Positions 49,646 through 58,923 of a stretch of 64,000 bases of DNA are shown here, piece after piece (the first letter of the stretch is position 1; each line of letters opens with the position of its first letter). The notes beneath the pieces were generated by a model, which was not told where the DNA came from, ran no database searches, and worked only from the letters and a program-made list of their open reading frames with translations. Where the stretch lies: contig NZ_CP067140.1 in assembly GCF_028553805.1 (NCBI RefSeq), positions 1,674,001 to 1,738,000 on the forward strand. Direction: 5' to 3'. Source of the stretch: Paracoccus saliphilus (GTDB taxonomy: Bacteria > Pseudomonadota > Alphaproteobacteria > Rhodobacterales > Rhodobacteraceae). Made by a program: the position numbers and the translations under genes.

Positions 49646-49917
49646 GCGGCTGATCCTGCCAGCAGAGGGTCCAGCTTTCCGTTACGGTCCAGCGCGAACA
49701 ACTCGTCGCAACCACCTACATGCGTATCACCGATGAAGATCTGCGGAACGGTACGGCGGCCATTTGCCCTTTGGACCATTTCGCCACGCAATTCGGGCTG
49801 AGCGCCGACATCGATCTCTTCGAAGGAGAGATTCTTGCGCTGCAGCAGCGACTTTGCCGAAATGCAGAATGGGCAGGTTCTGGTGGTGTAGATTTCAATA
49901 CGCGGTTGATCGGTCAT
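49642..49917 (-). CDS. grxC: glutaredoxin 3
   Basis: A 91-aa dithiol glutaredoxin. The active site is CPFC rather than the usual CPYC, and the GSH-binding TVPQIFIGDTHVGGCDEL motif is intact. ATG 49917 gives the family N-terminus; a GTG 12 bases upstream is possible. It lies between comF and the nitrilase-family gene in the same operon. Confidence 0.94.
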   Translation of the reverse strand: MTDQPRIEIYTTRTCPFCISAKSLLQRKNLSFEEIDVGAQPELRGEMVQRANGRRTVPQIFIGDTHVGGCDELFALDRNGKLDPLLAGSAA

Positions 49918-49948
49918 AGGCTTTTCCACTTTACGGATATGCCCCTAT

Positions 49949-50734
49949 CTAGTCATCCTTCACGGCGCGCGCCAGCACTGTGACAAAAACCGGCCCGGAA
50001 CCCGCTGCCAGCAGCGCTTCGGTCGCGGCGGCAAGGGTCGCACCTGAGGTCATGACATCATCGACCAGCAGCACGGGTTTCCCTGAAATGCACGAGATAC
50101 GACGCGGATTGACCATGATCGCGCCAGAGATATTGGCGAAACGATCAGAGACGCCGCGGTGATCCTGGGCGGGTGTATGGCGCTTGCGCAACAGCAGATC
50201 GGGTATATGAGGCAAGCCGTGCGCCTTGGCGAGATGCCGCGCGAGCAGGGCGGATTGATTGTAGCGCCGTTTCAGCAGGCGGCGGAAATGCAGGGGGATC
50301 GGCGCGACGATCATACCGGGACGGATGACCGGCGCGGCCGCCACTGACAGCCATCCTGCGAGGGCGGGGGCCAGATCCGGCCGGTCGCCATGCTTGAGTG
50401 TCAGGACCAGCTTCCGTCCGGTGCCGGAATAGAGGATCGCTGCCCGGCCGTCATGCCATGGGCGGGGGAAGGCCAGGCAATCATCGCATGTCACGTCCTG
50501 ATCGTAGTCAATTCCGTCATCGGGAAGCGGCGCACCGCAACGGGTGCAGGCAAGGCCGGAAATGAAATGCGTGTCTTGCCAGCAATCGGGGCAGAGATCA
50601 GTGGCCGCACGCTGCGGGAGCGCGTCATTGCCTTCGCTCATGACGATCTGGCCACAGGCAAGGCATTGTGACGGGTAAAGCATGCGCAGGACGGCTTTTA
50701 TAGGGCGGCGAAGCACCTTATGTTCCATCCCCAT
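49949..50734 (-). CDS. ComF-family phosphoribosyltransferase-like protein
   Basis: A 261-aa protein with an N-terminal zinc region of four Cys pairs (CLACG, CPDC, CTRCG, CDDC) and a phosphoribosyltransferase domain with RRYNQSALLARHLAK and the PRPP loop VLLVDDVMTSGATL. ComF supports DNA uptake or single-strand handling in competent bacteria; in others its role is unclear. GGGAAG lies 8 bases before ATG 50734. The start codon overlaps the divergent methyltransferase start (CATG). Confidence 0.9.
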   Translation of the reverse strand: MGMEHKVLRRPIKAVLRMLYPSQCLACGQIVMSEGNDALPQRAATDLCPDCWQDTHFISGLACTRCGAPLPDDGIDYDQDVTCDDCLAFPRPWHDGRAAILYSGTGRKLVLTLKHGDRPDLAPALAGWLSVAAAPVIRPGMIVAPIPLHFRRLLKRRYNQSALLARHLAKAHGLPHIPDLLLRKRHTPAQDHRGVSDRFANISGAIMVNPRRISCISGKPVLLVDDVMTSGATLAAATEALLAAGSGPVFVTVLARAVKDD

Positions 50735-51578
50735 GAGCAGTTCTTCCCAATCCAGTCCCGACCGTCCGTCCCTGACCGATCTTGAGGCGCTGCAGCGGCA
50801 GCGGCGCCGGGCCGTGTCCCGGGGGCATGCCGATGTGCTGCATCGAATCGCGGCGGCAGAGATGAAGGATAGGCTGTCAGAGGTTAACAGGGATTTTCAT
50901 GCGCCCGCGATCGTGACCGGCTTTCCCGGCTTCTGGTCGGCAGAGTTTCCGCAGGCGAAGGTGGTATCCGACGATCCCGTGCTGGACCTCTCCCCGGCAT
51001 CGCATGACCTGGTCATCCATGCGATGGCGTTGCACTGGGCTGACGATCCGGTCGGGCAGATCGTGCAATCGGCCCGGGCGCTACGCGAGGACGGGTTATT
51101 CATTGCCGTATGTTTCGGTGGCCAGACCTTGCATGAGGCGCGCGCCGCCATGGCACAGGCCGAGGCGGAAGTTACCGGGGGGCTGTCGCCGCGCATCCTG
51201 CCGATGGGCGAGATCCGCGATATGGGCGCGCTGCTTGCACGCGCGGGTCTGGCACTGCCGGTCGCCGATCTGGTCAGCCAGCGCGCCAGCTATCGTGACC
51301 TGCTGCATCTGGCGCAAGACCTGCGGGCGATGGGCGAGGGGAACGCGATGGCCGCGCGATTGCGCCGGCCCACCCGGCGCGAGATATTCGCCCGCGCGGG
51401 GGCGGTCTATGCACAGGCCCATCCCGACCGCGACGATCCGTCCCGTATCCAGGCGAGCTTCGATCTGGTTTTCCTGACCGGATGGGCCCCGTCCGAAACA
51501 CAGCAGAAACCCCTGCGCCCCGGCTCTGCACAGAAAAGCCTTGCCGATGCGCTCAACGAGATCAGGAACAAGCCATGA
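50733..51578 (+). CDS. SAM-dependent methyltransferase-like protein, NDUFAF5/BioC-like
   Basis: A 281-aa methyltransferase-fold protein. The opening DLEALQRQRRRAVSRG and the late motifs (DLVIHAMALHWADDPVGQI, LREDGLFIAVCFGG, AMGEGNAMAARLRRPTRREI) resemble NDUFAF5-like proteins, which hydroxylate an Arg of respiratory complex I. The glycine-rich motif I is weak, a trait of that group. It overlaps hemH by 4 bases, so the two are likely co-expressed. Confidence 0.8.
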   Translation: MSSSSQSSPDRPSLTDLEALQRQRRRAVSRGHADVLHRIAAAEMKDRLSEVNRDFHAPAIVTGFPGFWSAEFPQAKVVSDDPVLDLSPASHDLVIHAMALHWADDPVGQIVQSARALREDGLFIAVCFGGQTLHEARAAMAQAEAEVTGGLSPRILPMGEIRDMGALLARAGLALPVADLVSQRASYRDLLHLAQDLRAMGEGNAMAARLRRPTRREIFARAGAVYAQAHPDRDDPSRIQASFDLVFLTGWAPSETQQKPLRPGSAQKSLADALNEIRNKP

Positions 51579-52603
51579 CGCCAGCAGACATGCCCGCGGA
51601 TCATCCCCGGTTTCCAGCCGCGAAAACCGGGATTCTGATTGCCAATCTGGGCACGCCGGACGGTTATGATTACTGGTCGATGCGCCGCTATCTGAACGAG
51701 TTTCTCTCGGACCGGCGGGTGATCGACCTGCCGCGCTGGAAATGGCAGCCGATCCTGCAGGGCATCATCCTGACAAAGCGGCCTTTCAGTTCGGGCGCGA
51801 ATTACAAGACCATCTGGAACGAGGAAAAGGGCGAAAGCCCGTTGATGACCATCACCCGCGACCAGGCACAGGCCTTGCGTGAACGTGCCACCGCCGAATG
51901 GGGCGATCAGGTGATGGTAGAGTTCTGCATGCGCTACGGCAATCCCTCGACCCATGAGGTCCTGGGCCGCATAGTCGAGGCGGGCTGCCGCCGCATCATC
52001 TTCCTGCCGCTCTATCCGCAATATGCCGGGGCGACCTCGGCCACGGCGAATGACCAGCTTTTCCGGGCGTTGATGGAGCAGACTTGGCAGCCCTCGGTCC
52101 GCACCTGCGATCCCTATTTCGATCGGCCCGATTACGTCGATGCGCTGGCGGGTTCGGTCGAGCGGGTGCTGGAGGGACGCAAGCCCTCGAAGCTGGTTGC
52201 TTCCTATCATGGGATGCCGAAGCGCTACCTGATGCAGGGCGATCCCTATCACTGCCAGTGCCAGAAAACCTCTCGATTGCTGCAAGAGCGTTTGGGCTGG
52301 GAGGATGGCATCATCGACACATCGTTCCAGTCGGTCTTCGGCCGTGAGGAATGGCTGCGCCCCTACACGGTCGAACATGTCGCCGAGCTGGCGCGGCAGG
52401 GGCATTCCGACATCGCGGTAATATCCCCCGCCTTCGCCGCCGATTGCATCGAGACGCTGGAAGAGATCAACGGCGAGATCCGTGAGGCCTTCGAACATGC
52501 GGGCGGCAAGGGGTTCACCTATATTCCTTGCCTCAATGACGATCCGGCGCATATCGACGTGATGATGAATGTCATCCGCGAGAATATCGGCGGTTGGGTC
52601 TGA
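51575..52603 (+). CDS. hemH: ferrochelatase
   Basis: A 342-aa enzyme inserting iron into protoporphyrin IX, the last step of heme synthesis. Family motifs are ILIANLGTPDGYDYWSMRRY, the active-site His in ASYHGMPKRYLMQGDPYHCQC, and the Glu-rich ISPAFAADCIETLEEI. ATG 51575 overlaps the methyltransferase stop (ATGA). A terminator follows 12 bases after the stop. Confidence 0.96.
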   Translation: MTPADMPADHPRFPAAKTGILIANLGTPDGYDYWSMRRYLNEFLSDRRVIDLPRWKWQPILQGIILTKRPFSSGANYKTIWNEEKGESPLMTITRDQAQALRERATAEWGDQVMVEFCMRYGNPSTHEVLGRIVEAGCRRIIFLPLYPQYAGATSATANDQLFRALMEQTWQPSVRTCDPYFDRPDYVDALAGSVERVLEGRKPSKLVASYHGMPKRYLMQGDPYHCQCQKTSRLLQERLGWEDGIIDTSFQSVFGREEWLRPYTVEHVAELARQGHSDIAVISPAFAADCIETLEEINGEIREAFEHAGGKGFTYIPCLNDDPAHIDVMMNVIRENIGGWV

Positions 52604-52614
52604 AATGAAAAAGA

Positions 52615-52631
52615 GGGGGCCGTTGGCCCCC
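52615..52631. terminator. bidirectional terminator between hemH and an L,D-transpeptidase gene
   Basis: GGGGGCC and GGCCCCC form a 7-bp stem with a GTT loop. On the minus strand it runs into TCTTTTTCATTT, a good T-tract, so it ends the transpeptidase transcript; the plus side ends hemH less strongly. Confidence 0.8.
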
Positions 52632-52657
52632 TTGTCATCAGGTGGTGACTGTGCGGA

Positions 52658-53311
52658 CTAGATCAACAGCACCTGGGTGCCGATCTTGGCCATGCCGAAC
52701 AGTTCCTTGATATGTTCGTTATACAGGCCGATGCAGCCATTCGACGACTTGCGTCCGATCTTGCGCGTGTCATGGGTGCCGTGGATCCGGTAATATTGCC
52801 AGCTCAGCCACAGCGCATGGGTGCCAAGCGGGTTGTCCGGCCCCGGCGGCACGAAATCCGGCCACGAGGGATTGCGCTCTTTCATCTCGGGCGTCGGTGC
52901 CCATGACGGGCCTTCGACCTTCTTGATGATCTCGGTTCGGCCCAACCGGGTCAGGTCCTTGCTGACCGGGATGGACGAGGGATAGACGCGATAGACGCTT
53001 TCATCCTCGGACCAGAAATGGACCGCGCGCGAGGTGATGTCGCACAGGATCGCGCCATTGGTCAGATTGTCGAAATAGGGACGCCAGTCCTGGGCACGGA
53101 AGCTGGAAATGTTGTGGCGCTGGTCGGTCCCGCTGTCATATTGGACCGCCCCGGCATCGGGCGTGGCACCGCCGCCTGTTGCGCCACCATAGATGGGTTG
53201 CCCCGTATAAGGGTCGAATTGCTGCGCAAAACCCGGTGCCGCCAGGCTGGTGGCGCCAAGCGCAGCGGCCGAGCCCAGAAATGCCCGGCGATTGAAAGCT
53301 GTCATGCTCAT
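52658..53311 (-). CDS. Tat-exported L,D-transpeptidase (YkuD family)
   Basis: A 217-aa peptidoglycan cross-linking or lipoprotein-attaching enzyme. A twin-arginine signal (NRRAFLGSAAALGATSLAAP) opens the protein; the YkuD domain fills 70-217 with the IHGTHDTRKIGRKSSNGCIG active site (His, Gly, catalytic Cys). ATG 53311 has GAGGA about 9 bases upstream. It diverges from the CAP-domain lipoprotein gene. A MarR/LdtR-like regulator occurs at 19.8 kb but no link is visible. Confidence 0.92.
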   Translation of the reverse strand: MSMTAFNRRAFLGSAAALGATSLAAPGFAQQFDPYTGQPIYGGATGGGATPDAGAVQYDSGTDQRHNISSFRAQDWRPYFDNLTNGAILCDITSRAVHFWSEDESVYRVYPSSIPVSKDLTRLGRTEIIKKVEGPSWAPTPEMKERNPSWPDFVPPGPDNPLGTHALWLSWQYYRIHGTHDTRKIGRKSSNGCIGLYNEHIKELFGMAKIGTQVLLI

Positions 53312-53383
53312 CAGCAAGTATCCTCGTTCCTCTGGCCGCTCTTTTGGGGCGACCTTACTGCTCCGACTATTGCGGATGGCAGA

Positions 53384-53412
53384 TATATAGCGCGCTTCGA
53401 GAGAGCCGCCAA
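53384..53412 (-). promoter_or_regulatory. promoter of the Tat L,D-transpeptidase gene
   Basis: On the minus strand TTGGCG (53412-53407), 17-base spacer, TATATA (53389-53384). The start would be near 53377, giving a 5' UTR of about 66 nt. Confidence 0.5.
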
Positions 53413-53532
53413 ATCAAACAGATGCGAGAAATACTGCGAGTAAAAACCTGTTAAGATCACGCATTCTTGCGTTTGAAGGTCCGCCCGCCATTCGGTAAGC
53501 CTATGACCAAGAGCAGTCGAGGGACAGGATAA

Positions 53533-54048
53533 ATGAGAAAACTCAAAGTAATTTCGGTGCTTGCGCTGATCGCATTGGCCGCATGTCAGCCGCGCATGGC
53601 CGCTCAACTCGGCCCGGATGGCCAGCCACTGCCAACCGCCTATAAGATCGACGCCCGTGAAGAGGCCCAAATTCCTGGCCGGGTGTTGCAGCAAGTCAAC
53701 ACTCTTCGCGCCAATATTTCCTTGAATCAGCTGACATTGGACCCGCAATTGACGGCAGCGGCCCTGGCGCATTCGCGTGACATGTCCGCGCAGAACCGCG
53801 CATGGCATTGGGGTTCCGATGGCTCGTCTCCGCTGGAGCGAGTGCGCAACCAAGGTTACTACGGGCATCTCGTCGGCGAGAATATCTCGGAAACCTACGA
53901 GAATGACATCCGGACACTGAACGCGTGGATGGCGACACGCGACACCCGCGACGTGATCATGGACCCGAAGGCGACCAGGCTGGGAATCGCGTGGTACCAG
54001 GAATCCTCGGGTAAAATCTGGTGGACCTTGCTGACCGGCGGCAACTGA
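53533..54048 (+). CDS. CAP/SCP-domain lipoprotein
   Basis: A 171-aa exported protein. The signal (VISVLALIALAAC) ends in a lipobox Cys, followed by a linker and the CAP domain: LTAAALAHSRDMSAQNRAWH, GENISETYENDIRTLNAWM and ATRLGIAWY. Bacterial CAP proteins occur at the envelope, with roles mostly unknown. It lies between two L,D-transpeptidases, which hints at a cell-wall function. Confidence 0.85.
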   Translation: MRKLKVISVLALIALAACQPRMAAQLGPDGQPLPTAYKIDAREEAQIPGRVLQQVNTLRANISLNQLTLDPQLTAAALAHSRDMSAQNRAWHWGSDGSSPLERVRNQGYYGHLVGENISETYENDIRTLNAWMATRDTRDVIMDPKATRLGIAWYQESSGKIWWTLLTGGN

Positions 54049-54069
54049 TCGCATTGCTGCAGAAATGAC

Positions 54070-54097
54070 AAAGCCCCGGCCGGTCCGCCGGGGCTTT
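54070..54097. terminator. bidirectional terminator of the CAP and L,D-transpeptidase genes
   Basis: AAAGCCCCGGC and GCCGGGGCTTT pair over 11 bp with a CGGTCC loop; TTTT follows on the plus strand. It lies between the two convergent stops. Confidence 0.88.
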
Positions 54098-54117
54098 TGA
54101 AATTCCGTTTGCCGTGT

Positions 54118-54633
54118 TCAGGGGGCGATGACGATCGGCACACCGGGACGCAGCATCGCGAAGATCTCTTCGATCTCCTCGTCTTTCACGGCGATGCAAC
54201 CTGCTGTCCAATCTCGTTTTTTCGGTGCCAGCGCGTTTCCCTCCGGCCCCCAGCCATGGATGAAGATATCTCCGCCCGGCTTGCGTCCCACGGCTTCCGC
54301 ATAGGCCTTGTCCTGCGGATCCGGATAGGACACGCCCACCGACAGGTGATAGCGGCTCTTGGGATTGAAACGGTCGATGAAATAGACCCCTTCCGGGGTT
54401 TTTCCGTCACCTTCGAACCGCTTGTGTCCGACCGGCACATTGCCCAGCCCGATATCATAGGCCTTCAGCACGGTCTTGCCGCTCAGCAGATAGAGGCGGC
54501 GCTTGCCCTTGTTGACCACGACTTGAGTCACCGGAGGGCCACTATAGGACTTGAACTTGGAGGACGGCTTGCCACAGGCTGCCAGCAAGGCCAACAGCGA
54601 GAATGTGACCGTCCGACGGGTTGCTCGATACAT
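54118..54633 (-). CDS. lipoprotein L,D-transpeptidase (YkuD family)
   Basis: A 171-aa enzyme with a lipoprotein signal (TVTFSLLALLAACGK) and YkuD domain: RRLYLLSGKTVLKAYDIGLG, DIFIHGWGPEG and the catalytic KRDWTAGCIAV. It acts at the membrane surface, unlike the Tat-exported paralogue. ATG 54633 has GAGG a few bases upstream; the frame is open 14 codons earlier. It lies downstream of rlmD on the same strand, after about 60 bases. Confidence 0.9.
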   Translation of the reverse strand: MYRATRRTVTFSLLALLAACGKPSSKFKSYSGPPVTQVVVNKGKRRLYLLSGKTVLKAYDIGLGNVPVGHKRFEGDGKTPEGVYFIDRFNPKSRYHLSVGVSYPDPQDKAYAEAVGRKPGGDIFIHGWGPEGNALAPKKRDWTAGCIAVKDEEIEEIFAMLRPGVPIVIAP

Positions 54634-54692
54634 CACTGCCTCGGATTTTTTTATTTTATATGCGCTAAATAGCACAACGTTAAGGTTGTTGA

Positions 54693-55916
54693 CTAGCTGC
54701 GGCGAAACTCGGCGACGATTTCGATATGCGGTGACCAGCGGAACTGATCGACGATGTGAAGGCGCGACAACATGTAGTTGTCATTCGTTAATATTGCCGC
54801 ATCCTTGGCGAAATTAACCGGATCACAGGCGACGAAAGCGATTCTCGGCACCCCGGATGCGGCCATTTCACGCGCCTGTGCCTCGGCCCCGTTGCGCGGC
54901 GGGTCGATCACGATTGCGTCAAAGCCAGCCAATTCATCCGCCATCAGCGGGCGGCGGGCCAGATCGCGAATCTCTGTCGTGACGCGCTGGAGGCCATGGG
55001 TATCGCGCCAGGCAGCGTCCAGCGCCGCCAGCGGAGCGGCCAGACCTTCGACCGCATGGACCTGCGCCGTCTCGGCCAGGGGCAGTGAGAATGTCCCGCA
55101 GCCCGCAAACAGATCGACGATCCGTTTCGCGCCCAGTGTCATATCCTTCACAACCGCCAACAGGGCGGCCTCGCCCTCGTCGGTGGCTTGCAGGAAGGCA
55201 CCGGGCGGGGGCACCACCTGGGCGCGTCCCATCGGCAGGGCGGGTCTGCGGCGGGTGATGGTTTCACCGTCCCAATCCAGCCGGGCCAGATCTCCCTCAT
55301 CCGCGAGCCCCGCCAGCGCCTGGAACAATGCCGCATCCAGCGATTTTCCCCCGCGTGCCGCCACGTCCAGGCCGGCAGGGCTATGAATGACGGTCAGGCC
55401 GATCTCTGCCGAGCGCGATGCGCCGGCCACCACGATCTGCCGCAAGATGGGAAGAGCTGACATGATCCCGGGATGCAGCACATGACATTCCTGCAGCTCC
55501 ACGATCACATCCGAGGCACGCGCATGGAATCCGATCAGCGCCCCTCTCTTTGTCCTCCGACCCGAAAGCACCGCCCTGCGGCGGGATCGTGGCGGCGAGA
55601 TATGCATTCCCGTCACGGGGGCACGAAGACCATGCGCTGCGAGCGCCGCCTCCACCACCTGCGCTTTCCATGCCGCAGTGAACCCTTCCGAGGCATGCAT
55701 CAGAGAGCAGCCTCCGCAGGCGCGGTAATGTTTGCAGACCGGTTTCACCCGGTCGGGCGAAGGTGTCAGGATGCGGGGAGAGGCGATGCGGCCATCCTGC
55801 GCCTCTCCCTCGATCTCTTCGCCGGGCAGGGTCAGCGGGGCGAGGGCGCGCCCATCCGATCCAATGGCTACGCCATCGCCGCGCCGCCCAAGCCGTTCGA
55901 TCTGCCAGAGGCTCAT
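54693..55916 (-). CDS. 23S rRNA (uracil-C5)-methyltransferase, RlmD/TrmA family
   Basis: A 407-aa class I SAM RNA methyltransferase with an Fe-S cluster. Cluster cysteines lie in PVCKHYRACGGCSLMHAS plus a later Cys; the SAM site is IVDLFAGCGTFSLPLAE and the catalytic Cys sits in IAFVACDPVNFAKD. It lacks a clear TRAM domain but the N-terminal segment is similar. Specificity for U1939 or U747, or tRNA U54, cannot be separated. It is the last gene of a coupled five-gene operon. Confidence 0.9.
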   Translation of the reverse strand: MSLWQIERLGRRGDGVAIGSDGRALAPLTLPGEEIEGEAQDGRIASPRILTPSPDRVKPVCKHYRACGGCSLMHASEGFTAAWKAQVVEAALAAHGLRAPVTGMHISPPRSRRRAVLSGRRTKRGALIGFHARASDVIVELQECHVLHPGIMSALPILRQIVVAGASRSAEIGLTVIHSPAGLDVAARGGKSLDAALFQALAGLADEGDLARLDWDGETITRRRPALPMGRAQVVPPPGAFLQATDEGEAALLAVVKDMTLGAKRIVDLFAGCGTFSLPLAETAQVHAVEGLAAPLAALDAAWRDTHGLQRVTTEIRDLARRPLMADELAGFDAIVIDPPRNGAEAQAREMAASGVPRIAFVACDPVNFAKDAAILTNDNYMLSRLHIVDQFRWSPHIEIVAEFRRS

Positions 55917-57757
55917 TCAGCCGCCTCTTCGGTGCCCAGGAAGCCGCCCGATTGCCGATTCCAATAGCGCGCATAAAGCCCGGACTTAGCCAAGAGCTGC
56001 CCATGCGTGCCCTGTTCGACGATCCGGCCCGCATCCATGACGATGATCCGGTCAAGCTGGGCGATGGTCGACAGGCGGTGTGCGATGGCCAGAACGGTCT
56101 TGCCCTTCATCGCGCGGGAAAGCGCGTCTTGAACCTGCGCCTCGACCTCGCTGTCCAGCGCGCTGGTCGCCTCGTCCAGTACCAGGATCGGCGCGTCCTT
56201 CACGAAAGCGCGGGCCAGGGCGATCCGCTGGCGCTGACCGCCGGACAGCTTGACGCCGCGCTCTCCCAGATGCGCCTCGTAGCCCTTGCGCCCCGCATGA
56301 TCCTGAAGCCCGAGGATGAATTCATGCGCCTCGGCGGACTTGGCCGCGGCCTCGATATCCTCTTGCGTGGCGTCGGGACGGCCATAAAGGATATTGTCGT
56401 GGGCCGAACGATTGAACATCGCGGTTTCCTGCGTGACCATGCCGATCTGGCGGCGCAGGCTTTCCTGGGTCACGTCGCGGATATCGCGGCCATCGATGCG
56501 GATCGCGCCGCCCTCGACATCGTACAGCCGCAGCAGCAGTGCCACCAATGTCGATTTTCCTGCGCCCGAGGCCCCGACAATGCCGATCTTCTCACCCGGC
56601 TGGATATGCAGGCCAATGTCCTGCAGCCCGCCAAGGTCGCGCCCATAGGCGAAGCTGATATCATCGAATTCGATCCGGCCCGCCACGCGATCCAGATCCT
56701 CGGCATCGGGGGCGTCGGTCAGGGCATGGGGTGGCGAAAGGGTGCGCATCCCGTCCTCGACCTCGCCGATGCTGCCCCACATCCCCATCAGCGCCATGCT
56801 GACCCAACCGGTCATCTGGCTCAGCCGCATCGAGATGGCGCCGGATGCAGCGATATCGCCTGGCGTGGCCAGACCTTCGCGCCACAAGATGATCGAGCCG
56901 CCGACAAGGATCACTGGCAACAACCCCGCGATGAACATCAGCGACAGGCGGAAGCTGCTGCTGATGACGCCGAAATCCAGCGCCCGCTCGCGGAAGCCGG
57001 CCATCGCGCCAAGGGCGGCACGATCCTCGTGCTCGGCATGGGCGAAAAGCTTGACCGTCTTGATATTGGTGATCGTGTCGACGACCTGCCCGGTCACCAT
57101 GGCTCTGGCCGAGGCACGTGCAGAGGAGCGCGACCGGATGCGCGGCAGGAAAAAGCGGATCAGCCCCAGATAGGCGCCCAGCCAGACGATCAGCGCCGCC
57201 GCCCCCCAGCCATCGACCGAGATCAGGAACGCAGCCGAGCCCAGCACCGAGGCCAGCGCGAAGGCTACCACATTGACCATCTCGGTCGCCACGTCGGTCA
57301 CGGCGCGGGCGGTCTGCATCTGTTTTTGCGCCAGCCGCCCGGCAAAATCATTATCGAAGAAGGTGACCGAATGCCCCATCGTCCAGCGATGCAGGCGCGA
57401 CAGCACCAGAGGCAGGACATTCGGCCCGACGATCACACTGGAGGTGGCAGAAGAGATTCCGAAAATCACTGGGCGCAAGAGCAGGAAGAAGCCGACGAAT
57501 GCAGCGATCAGCAAGCCGTTCTCGCTCCATAGGCTGGCGGGATTACCAAGGGCCACCGCGTCAACCACAGCCCCCAACAACACCGCTGCCAGAACATCGG
57601 CGACCCCGCCGAGGGCAGAGGCGACCGCTGCCAGCGACAGCCCGCCCCATGCGCCGGACAGGCACCAGCGGAAGAAGGCCAGCAGGTTGCGGGGGGGCGC
57701 GCCATCCGCCGGGCGGAACGCGTCGATCAACTGGCCGAGGCGGCGATGCAGGGTCAT
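55913..57757 (-). CDS. ABC transporter, fused permease and ATPase
   Basis: A 614-aa half-exporter: six TM helices in 30-330 and an ATPase with GASGAGKST, LSGGQRQRIALARAF, VLDEATSALDSEVEAQVQ and AIAHRLST. The FDNDFAGRLAQKQMQTARAV coupling helix resembles YddA/MsbA-type exporters. The substrate is unknown. It overlaps both its neighbours (cca and rlmD) by 4 bases. Confidence 0.9.
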   Translation of the reverse strand: MTLHRRLGQLIDAFRPADGAPPRNLLAFFRWCLSGAWGGLSLAAVASALGGVADVLAAVLLGAVVDAVALGNPASLWSENGLLIAAFVGFFLLLRPVIFGISSATSSVIVGPNVLPLVLSRLHRWTMGHSVTFFDNDFAGRLAQKQMQTARAVTDVATEMVNVVAFALASVLGSAAFLISVDGWGAAALIVWLGAYLGLIRFFLPRIRSRSSARASARAMVTGQVVDTITNIKTVKLFAHAEHEDRAALGAMAGFRERALDFGVISSSFRLSLMFIAGLLPVILVGGSIILWREGLATPGDIAASGAISMRLSQMTGWVSMALMGMWGSIGEVEDGMRTLSPPHALTDAPDAEDLDRVAGRIEFDDISFAYGRDLGGLQDIGLHIQPGEKIGIVGASGAGKSTLVALLLRLYDVEGGAIRIDGRDIRDVTQESLRRQIGMVTQETAMFNRSAHDNILYGRPDATQEDIEAAAKSAEAHEFILGLQDHAGRKGYEAHLGERGVKLSGGQRQRIALARAFVKDAPILVLDEATSALDSEVEAQVQDALSRAMKGKTVLAIAHRLSTIAQLDRIIVMDAGRIVEQGTHGQLLAKSGLYARYWNRQSGGFLGTEEAAE

Positions 57758-58923
57758 TCATCTTCTCCTGCTTGCAGGGCTGCGTCTATCAGTGCCGGGG
57801 CGGGTAGGGTGAAACCGCTTTCGATCCACAGGGCCTCGGCTGCCTTCAGCCCGCGTCCGACAGCCGGTCCGGATAATTGCGGCATCAGATCCCGGGCCGA
57901 GATCGGCAATCCCGCCTCGGCGGCCCGCGCGATCAGCCGTGGCCAGTTCGACGGTAATGTCATTCCCCGACTGCCCGCAAGCAGGGCGTAATCCGTGCCT
58001 GCCTTGATCCCGAGCCGATAACCGGCCTCGTTTAGGGACCATTTCGCGGCCATTGCCTCGGCCAGTGCGGCTTGCGTGTGGGCCTCGTCCCGCGACAGGC
58101 GCAATGCATCGGCGCAACCCCCGCCGCCGCTCAGGGTGGCCAGACGCCGGGGCCATGCGGGAGGGATGTCCTCGCGTGCCTCCAGAGCCACCAGGTCGGC
58201 CAAAGCACCAGTTTCCGCATCGGGCAGAATTTGTGGCAATATCCCGGTTTCCGCCATCAGAAGAACCGAGGCCACGGGGTTCGGAGCCGCCAGAAGCTTC
58301 TTCATCTCGCTGCCGATCCGTTCGCGGGCGATCTGCCGCAGCCCGTCTTTCAGGCCTGCACAGGCTGCGACGGCTTGGGGATCCGCATCGCGCCCATACC
58401 AGGCGTGAAAGCGGAAGAACCGCAGGATGCGCAGGTAATCCTCGCGGATACGTTGCTCGGGGTTGCCGACAAAGCGCAGCCGCCGCGTCTCCAGGTCGGG
58501 CAGGCCGCCGACAGGGTCGATCACCGCCCCGCTGCGATCGGCATAAAGCGCGTTCATGGTGAAATCGCGGCGTTTCGCATCTTCGTCGAGACTGTCCGAG
58601 AAGGCCACTACGGCGCGGCGGCCATCGGTTTCAACATCGCGACGGAAGGTCGTGACCTCGAAACCGCGCCCGTCCGAGACCACGGTGACGGTGCCATGCT
58701 CGATCCCTGTCGGAACCGGTTTCAATCCCGCAGACCGGGCCAGACGCTGGACATCCTCGGGCCGGGCGTCGGTGGCGATATCGATATCGTCGACCGGTTG
58801 CCCCAGCAATGCATTGCGCACTGCGCCACCGACCAGATAGGCGCGGTTGCCCTGTGCTTCGACAGCATCCAGCACCGCGATCAATGCCGGATCGTCCAGG
58901 ATCGTGGTAGGCAACCGGGTCAT
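57754..58923 (-). CDS. CCA-adding tRNA nucleotidyltransferase
   Basis: A 389-aa class II tRNA/poly(A) polymerase family enzyme. The head domain has YLVGGAVRNALLGQPVDDID with the catalytic Asp pair, TFRRDVETDGRR, and KRRDFTMNALYAD; the neck has REDYLRILRFFRFHAWYG. Poly(A) polymerase activity is an alternative, but the nucleotidyltransferase length favours CCA. ATG 58923 overlaps the NUDIX stop by 4 bases. Confidence 0.91.
   Translation of the reverse strand: MTRLPTTILDDPALIAVLDAVEAQGNRAYLVGGAVRNALLGQPVDDIDIATDARPEDVQRLARSAGLKPVPTGIEHGTVTVVSDGRGFEVTTFRRDVETDGRRAVVAFSDSLDEDAKRRDFTMNALYADRSGAVIDPVGGLPDLETRRLRFVGNPEQRIREDYLRILRFFRFHAWYGRDADPQAVAACAGLKDGLRQIARERIGSEMKKLLAAPNPVASVLLMAETGILPQILPDAETGALADLVALEAREDIPPAWPRRLATLSGGGGCADALRLSRDEAHTQAALAEAMAAKWSLNEAGYRLGIKAGTDYALLAGSRGMTLPSNWPRLIARAAEAGLPISARDLMPQLSGPAVGRGLKAAEALWIESGFTLPAPALIDAALQAGEDE

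Noticed and set aside
55763..57532. A 589-codon plus-strand frame
   Set aside because: Antisense to the ABC exporter and rlmD; rich in Arg, His and Asp with no conserved motif.
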